Below are positions 6,037 to 8,663 of a stretch of DNA of 8,663 nt, in pieces. The DNA comes from Streptococcus pseudopneumoniae ATCC BAA-960 = CCUG 49455 (GTDB lineage Bacteria > Bacillota > Bacilli > Lactobacillales > Streptococcaceae), in NCBI RefSeq assembly GCF_002087075.1, contig NZ_MWSM01000025.1, forward strand, positions 19,967 through 28,629, read 5' to 3'. Both the position numbers and the translations under genes were made by a program. The notes below the pieces were generated by a model. The model saw nothing but the letters and a program-made list of their open reading frames with translations. It was not told where the DNA came from and ran no database searches. The stretch's first letter is position 1, and every line of letters starts with the position of its first letter.

Positions 6037-6178
6037 AGTTGTTATCAATAAAGCAGGTTTTGCAACTTCTGCTATTAACAGATTTGCAACTTGGATGTCA
6101 ATTGGTGATGCAATCACAACAATTTGGGCAAATAATGATATTCATCGCAGAGATCTAAACTTAAACGACTTAAGGTGA
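6026..6178 (+). CDS. 50-aa peptide of unknown function, possibly a bacteriocin-type remnant
   Basis: The ORF starts at tandem ATG codons (6026, 6029) overlapping the end of the preceding decayed frame, with only a weak GAGA in front. The peptide has a Gly/Ala/Ile-rich middle (AGFATSAINRFATWMSIGDA), one helix-like hydrophobic stretch with two Trp, and a charged tail (HRRDLNLNDLR). It has no signal peptide and no double-glycine leader, so it is either a leaderless peptide or the C-terminal end of a longer, lost bacteriocin gene. Its stop lies inside the ribosome binding site of the next gene, which suggests translational coupling in a unit with the 67-aa and 300-aa proteins. I do not recognise it. 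Confidence 0.4.
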   Translation: MMTKVVINKAGFATSAINRFATWMSIGDAITTIWANNDIHRRDLNLNDLR

Positions 6179-6185
6179 TTGTAAA

Positions 6186-6389
6186 ATGGGTATGAAAATT
6201 GAAAAAATTTTTGTTATTGTATTTTTGGCATTTCTACTAATTTCCTCTGTAACTTTTTTAGCATATGATCATGTTGATGAGGAACTAAAGAAATTAATCA
6301 TTATGATTAATTTAATATTTTTGATTTTAACCATAGCAATGATAGTTTATGCAAAATTAAAAAAAGATAAGGGTGCTGTAAAATTATGA
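6186..6389 (+). CDS. Small two-helix membrane protein (67 aa)
   Basis: The start at 6186 is preceded six bases upstream by AGGTGAT, an extended match to the 16S anti-Shine-Dalgarno; an alternative Met lies two codons later. The protein has a short basic start (MGMKIEK), two hydrophobic helices (about 8-27 and 38-56) joined by an acidic/basic loop (DHVDEELKK), and a Lys-rich C-terminus. Both ends would be cytoplasmic. It overlaps the next gene by four bases (ATGA), so the two are made together. Such proteins next to bacteriocin peptides often give self-immunity. Here that is inference from size and setting, and no family is recognised. Confidence 0.6.
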   Translation: MGMKIEKIFVIVFLAFLLISSVTFLAYDHVDEELKKLIIMINLIFLILTIAMIVYAKLKKDKGAVKL

Positions 6390-7288
6390 TGCGTAAACTA
6401 ATTGTTTTCTTACTAATGCTTCCTTTTTTAGGCTTGTGGTTAGAGTTGCATGTCTTAGTGAATAACTTGCCATTGAATTTAGAAATTCCCCTTGATTTTG
6501 TTATCAGTATGGGTCTTACTTTCTGTAGCTTGATTTTCTCAAAAATAGTTTTAGACCTAGTATATGCATTGAAAGATGTATACAAGAAAGAAGGTCTTAT
6601 TACAATTTTTCCTTTTATTTTTACAGGAAAGAAGAAAGTAAATGTGCGATTCTCACCCTATTTTTCATTCCACCGTAAAAGTTTGTCTGCTGATGATTTA
6701 AAATCGAGGATTATATGGAGTTTTATTCTTGAAATAGCTATTATTCTAGTATTTATTTTAAAAATTCCTTCTGCCCTCATCGTGCTTACTACAATATTTT
6801 TTTGGAATATAATGGATATCAACCATATCGTTTTTAATAAGACGGAATTTCTTTTCAATCAAAATAAATGGCAAAAAGAAGATTCGTTTGACAGGGATTT
6901 GAGCAATACTTTAAAGGATAAAATACAAAAATCAGAGCTAAATTATTCTGACTTAATGTGTATTCTGCTGTATGATGCGATTAACCAATCTACCTTTTTA
7001 ACGGATAGCGAGATCTTTGAGGATATTTTGAAAAAAATCGAAGATTCTCAGAACACCCTTCTGTGTACAGGTCTTGCCGAGTTACTGCTGTATGAGATTT
7101 CTATTAGTAACAATAATAACTGGCAAGAAAAGATTGATAAAATTAGAATACGGCTCATCAGAATCAATCAACTAGATTTTTTCTATTATACAAGTTGGTT
7201 AAGAAATAATTTTAATTTCTGTATGAATAGAGAGTATGATAAGATAAAATCACGAAGGATATTGATTAGTAATAAGAAGATAATCTAG
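6386..7288 (+). CDS. Multi-pass membrane protein with large cytoplasmic C-terminus, unknown function
   Basis: This 300-residue protein starts in a four-base overlap with the preceding gene; AAGGGTG lies about ten bases before the ATG. Likely helices are at about 4-23, 37-60, 108-125 and 128-145. The rest (about 146-300) is soluble, charged and alpha-helical (LNYSDLMCILLYDAI, FEDILKKIEDSQNTLL) and would lie in the cytoplasm. The layout is loosely like streptococcal M50-type membrane peptidases found beside peptide genes: helix, soluble segment with YFSFHRKSL, two helices. However, the metal-binding HExxH is absent (only LWLELHVL near 17-24), so it would be inactive if related. It may help export, processing or immunity for the small peptides. 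No firm assignment is possible. Confidence 0.55.
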   Translation: MMRKLIVFLLMLPFLGLWLELHVLVNNLPLNLEIPLDFVISMGLTFCSLIFSKIVLDLVYALKDVYKKEGLITIFPFIFTGKKKVNVRFSPYFSFHRKSLSADDLKSRIIWSFILEIAIILVFILKIPSALIVLTTIFFWNIMDINHIVFNKTEFLFNQNKWQKEDSFDRDLSNTLKDKIQKSELNYSDLMCILLYDAINQSTFLTDSEIFEDILKKIEDSQNTLLCTGLAELLLYEISISNNNNWQEKIDKIRIRLIRINQLDFFYYTSWLRNNFNFCMNREYDKIKSRRILISNKKII

Positions 7289-7471
7289 ATTCATACTGTT
7301 CGTACAACAAATGAAATAATTTCAACTAATTAGGTTTGCAAATCTGTTCATCTATAGAATATGATTAGGCAAAAAAGTATCTTATCTAGGTAACTAAGTG
7401 CTATAAACAAAGTCGATGCTCACTTGTTAGGAAACTATCCTAACCATGCTTAATAAAAAAGGAGAAAACAA
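7289..7471 (+). promoter_or_regulatory. Upstream region and probable promoter of first leader-peptide cassette
   Basis: A plausible promoter is TTGCAA (7336-7341), an 18-bp spacer, and TATGAT (7360-7365). A second candidate is the extended -10 TGCTATAAA (7399-7407), present only in this copy of the duplicated region. A 19-bp palindrome (7426-7444) follows, then AAAAGGAG (ending 7464), seven bases before the ATG. No terminator for the preceding gene was found. Confidence 0.5.
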
Positions 7472-7538
7472 ATGGAACTCGTATTGCCAAATAATTATGT
7501 TGATCTTGAACAAGAAGAGATGATGTATCTTGATGGCG
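7387..7538 (+). repeat. Duplicated regulatory-leader module, copy 1
   Basis: From TAGGTAACTAA (7387) through the end of the leader-coding region, this segment closely matches 8035-8174. An exact 29-bp match covers 7420-7448. By my count, 61 of 69 bases agree within the 23 leader codons. Similarity stops at the double-glycine site. Copy 1 has nine extra bases (7398-7406). Confidence 0.85.
7426..7444. promoter_or_regulatory. 19-bp palindrome, copy 1
   Basis: GTTAGGA-AACTA-TCCTAAC has perfect 7-bp arms and lies 27 bases before the start codon. No T-run follows on the plus strand, so it is not a terminator. It is either an operator or a hairpin in the mRNA leader. It is conserved base for base at 8065-8083. 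Confidence 0.65.
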
Positions 7539-7777
7539 GAGAACCAATGTCAATTTCGGCCATTGTTGCCTTGGCTATCACAATTGGTGGCGCATCGTAT
7601 AGCACAGGATATGTGTTAGGAGAAAGAGTCTACTATTCAGGATATAAAAACTCTGATTATCAAAAAAATAAGTGGGGTATTAGGGGAGCAATGCTGGTTG
7701 CATTTGGAGCAATAGGTGCAATAGTTATGCTCGGTTTTGAAAATAGATACTATGCTTTGGTTACTGGTAGAGGATAA
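7472..7777 (+). CDS. Double-glycine-leader bacteriocin-like peptide (RtgW-type)
   Basis: This 101-residue precursor has a 23-residue leader beginning MELVLPNNYV and ending EEMMYLDGG. Acidic residues, hydrophobic positions at -4, -7 and -12, and the final GG make it a typical substrate of peptidase-containing ABC exporters. The 78-residue core (from EPMSISA) has two hydrophobic Gly/Ala-rich segments (about 28-50 and 70-90) around a polar, Tyr-rich middle (YYSGYKNSDYQKNKW). Size and composition suggest an unmodified class II bacteriocin. The start has GGAG seven bases away. A two-helix protein gene follows after one base. The leader start and the upstream RtgR/RtgS pair fit the RtgW peptides of pneumococci; the activity is unproven. 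Confidence 0.78.
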   Translation: MELVLPNNYVDLEQEEMMYLDGGEPMSISAIVALAITIGGASYSTGYVLGERVYYSGYKNSDYQKNKWGIRGAMLVAFGAIGAIVMLGFENRYYALVTGRG

Positions 7778-7778
7778 A

Positions 7779-7943
7779 ATGTTAAGAGTAATAGTAGTTA
7801 TTCAATCTTTAGTAATAATACTGCTTGCTGTTGCTTTATTATTATCTCGGAAAAACTTTGATTCGTTAAATGTTGTTCTTATAATGATGATCGTATCACA
7901 ATTGTTGTTATTAGTATATTTGATAAAATTAGGGAATCAGTGA
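7779..7943 (+). CDS. Small two-helix membrane protein, candidate immunity protein
   Basis: This is a 54-residue protein. I place the start at 7779, one base after the stop of the peptide gene and behind GAGG at 7770-7773, and not at the in-frame Met at 7737, which lies inside the peptide gene. The two predicted helices are about 3-22 (VIVVIQSLVIILLAVALLL) and 30-50 (SLNVVLIMMIVSQLLLLVYL), joined by SRKNFD. It has the same layout as the 56-residue protein after the second peptide, though the sequences differ. Pairing with the peptide suggests self-protection; it may match the small RtgD-type proteins of rtg loci. Confidence 0.6.
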   Translation: MLRVIVVIQSLVIILLAVALLLSRKNFDSLNVVLIMMIVSQLLLLVYLIKLGNQ

Positions 7944-8034
7944 TTAGCTGTTATTTGAATTAAGTAAACTGTTAAGCTTCAAGCAGTAACTGGTTTTAAA
8001 TATTTAAAATAAGATAAAGGAAGGAAGTCTAATT

Positions 8035-8174
8035 TAGGTAACTAAACAAAGCCTGCGATCACTTGTTAGGAAACTATCCTAACCATGATTAATAAAAAAG
8101 AGAATTTTGATGGAACTCGTATTACCAAACAACTATGTTGCTATTGAGCAAGAAGAGATGATGTATCTTGATGG
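8035..8174 (+). repeat. Duplicated regulatory-leader module, copy 2
   Basis: This is the second copy of the segment at 7387-7538. It lacks the nine bases GTGCTATAA and has lost one G from the ribosome binding site (AAAAAAGAG against AAAAAAGGAG). The leader codons differ at eight bases, half of them synonymous. Confidence 0.85.
8065..8083. promoter_or_regulatory. 19-bp palindrome, copy 2
   Basis: This copy is identical to the palindrome at 7426-7444 and lies 26 bases before the ATG at 8110. The near-constant distance to the start codon suggests a fixed regulatory role. Confidence 0.65.
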
Positions 8175-8412
8175 TGAAGGGTGGCTTGCCTTGCTTTGTG
8201 GAGGTGTAGGTGGTGTCGCAAGCGGAATAGCAGGAGCTATAACTGGAGCGGCAGCTGGTGCAGCACTAGGGACAATAACCTTACCAGTTATTGGTACAGT
8301 TAGCTATGCATTCATTTTAGCTACTTGTGGTGCAGCAACAGGTTATATGTCAGGCTATATTACCGGCTATAATTTCGGTAGGATATTGGAAAGTAATTTA
8401 GGCTGGGACTAG
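8110..8412 (+). CDS. Bacteriocin-like peptide with altered double-glycine site (RtgW-type)
   Basis: This is a 100-residue precursor. The start is taken at ATG 8110, which aligns with the first cassette; an in-frame TTG at 8107 is less likely. The leader (MELVLPNNYV then AIEQEEMMYL) matches the first cassette, but the expected LDGG reads LDGE, followed by GW. A single G-to-A change in GGA would give this Glu codon. Exporter peptidases usually need Gly-Gly, Gly-Ala or Gly-Ser, so cleavage may be impaired or shifted. The core is a glycine zipper: GGVGGVASGIAGAITG, then AAAGAALG, with GYMSGYITGYNFG near the end, and Cys30 and Cys73 could pair. That composition fits a pore-forming class II bacteriocin. 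The ribosome binding site is weak. Confidence 0.72.
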   Translation: MELVLPNNYVAIEQEEMMYLDGEGWLALLCGGVGGVASGIAGAITGAAAGAALGTITLPVIGTVSYAFILATCGAATGYMSGYITGYNFGRILESNLGWD

Positions 8413-8414
8413 TT

Positions 8415-8585
8415 ATGAAAGATAAAAAAGTACAACTATTTGCGACTATAGTATTTATTATGAATCTATTATTAGCTATCGTGAGTTTATTTGATACTAG
8501 TATTTTTAAGCATGTTTTCCTTATAGTGAGCTATCTGGTAATCATGTTTGCCTTTCTTATCTATATTGTTGCTAATACTCAATGA
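8415..8585 (+). CDS. Small two-helix membrane protein (56 aa), end supplied by BOX element
   Basis: The ATG lies two bases after the stop of the second peptide gene. The protein has a basic start (MKDKKVQ), helix one at about 8-26 (LFATIVFIMNLLLAIVSLF), a short loop (DTSIFKH) and helix two at about 34-53 (VFLIVSYLVIMFAFLIYIVA). Organisation and size match the 54-residue protein at 7779, so an immunity role is plausible. The last residues Asn-Thr-Gln and the stop codon fall inside the BOX element that begins at 8575, so the original C-terminus may have been longer. No clear Shine-Dalgarno is seen; coupling to the upstream gene is likely. Confidence 0.6.
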   Translation: MKDKKVQLFATIVFIMNLLLAIVSLFDTSIFKHVFLIVSYLVIMFAFLIYIVANTQ

Positions 8586-8663
8586 AAATCAAAAAGCAAA
8601 CTAGGAAGCTAGCCGCAGGTTGCTCAAAGCACTGCTTTGAGGGTGTAGATAAGACTGACGAAG
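8575..8663 (-). repeat. BOX element in reverse orientation, boxC plus partial boxB
   Basis: ATACTCAATGAAAATC (from 8575) is the reverse complement of a boxC end; the module runs to 8624. A boxB unit follows and is cut by the window edge (39 of 45 bases). Its stem reads CTCAAAGC/GCTTTGAG: an A-T pair of the usual stem is replaced by a G-C pair on both sides. The orientation is opposite to the BOX at 1-230. Confidence 0.9.

Noticed and set aside
6307..6585. 92-aa minus-strand ORF across the junction of two membrane-protein genes
   Set aside because: It is antisense to coupled plus-strand genes and has no start signal; its Lys/Ile-rich content fits A+T-rich antisense sequence.
7426..7444. Palindrome read as a terminator of the 300-aa protein gene
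   Set aside because: It is 138 bases past the stop, has no T-run, and is repeated before the second peptide gene at a constant distance from its start.
7966..7995. Imperfect hairpin around GTTAAGCTTCAAGCAGTAAC as a terminator after the 54-aa gene
   Set aside because: Pairing is short and interrupted, with no following U-run beyond GGTTTTAAA.
8107..8109. TTG immediately before ATG as start of the second peptide gene
   Set aside because: ATG 8110 aligns exactly with the first cassette's leader; TTG would only add one Met.

Overview
The window looks like chromosome of a mitis-group Streptococcus, most likely S. pneumoniae or a close relative such as S. mitis. The reasons are BOX repeats at both ends (45-bp boxB units joined to a 50-bp boxC), low G+C, and the conserved order HAD phosphatase / sdaAA / sdaAB / secreted LysM protein. 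No search could be run. Family names come from motifs and remembered synteny.

Left part (1-3393), housekeeping. A BOX element (1-230) lies downstream of a leftward operon, sdaAB-sdaAA-HAD phosphatase (2479 to 273), which is driven by an extended -10 promoter. Divergent from it is a rightward secreted LysM/transglycosylase-like cell-wall protein (2721-3341) with a good match to a VicR (WalR) site. It ends at a hairpin terminator that also serves the converging regulator gene.

Middle (3392-4525), a peptide-sensing switch. A leftward Rgg-family regulator (start reassigned to 4255) faces a 28-codon gene (4439-4525). That gene encodes a basic-hydrophobic pre-peptide ending in PWKWPI. The Trp-X-Trp tail, the divergent Rgg, and the double-glycine peptides further on match what I know of the pneumococcal RtgR/RtgS pheromone circuit. 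An exact 15-bp repeat sits once in front of each of the two genes.

Right part (4526-8585), a compact bacteriocin-type accessory island. It is A+T-rich and has three layers. (1) A Sec-secreted bacteriocin-like protein (4905-5516) with a three-helix, immunity-like membrane protein (5518-5754). (2) A decayed membrane-protein remnant (about 5750-6036) running into a tightly coupled run of a 50-aa peptide, a 67-aa two-helix protein and a 300-aa membrane protein (6026-7288). (3) Two consecutive cassettes, each made of a shared regulatory region, a conserved 23-residue leader with a new core peptide, and a small two-helix protein (7472-7943 and 8110-8585). The two leaders are almost identical and the cores are unrelated. 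The second cassette has a Glu where the second Gly of the double-glycine site should be.

The best-known rtg loci include a peptidase-containing ABC transporter (RtgAB) for such leaders. None is present here. The window may therefore show a reduced or rearranged rtg locus that kept its sensor and cargo but lost or relocated its exporter, with a Sec-type bacteriocin unit in between. An oppositely oriented BOX element closes the island and supplies the last codons of its last gene.
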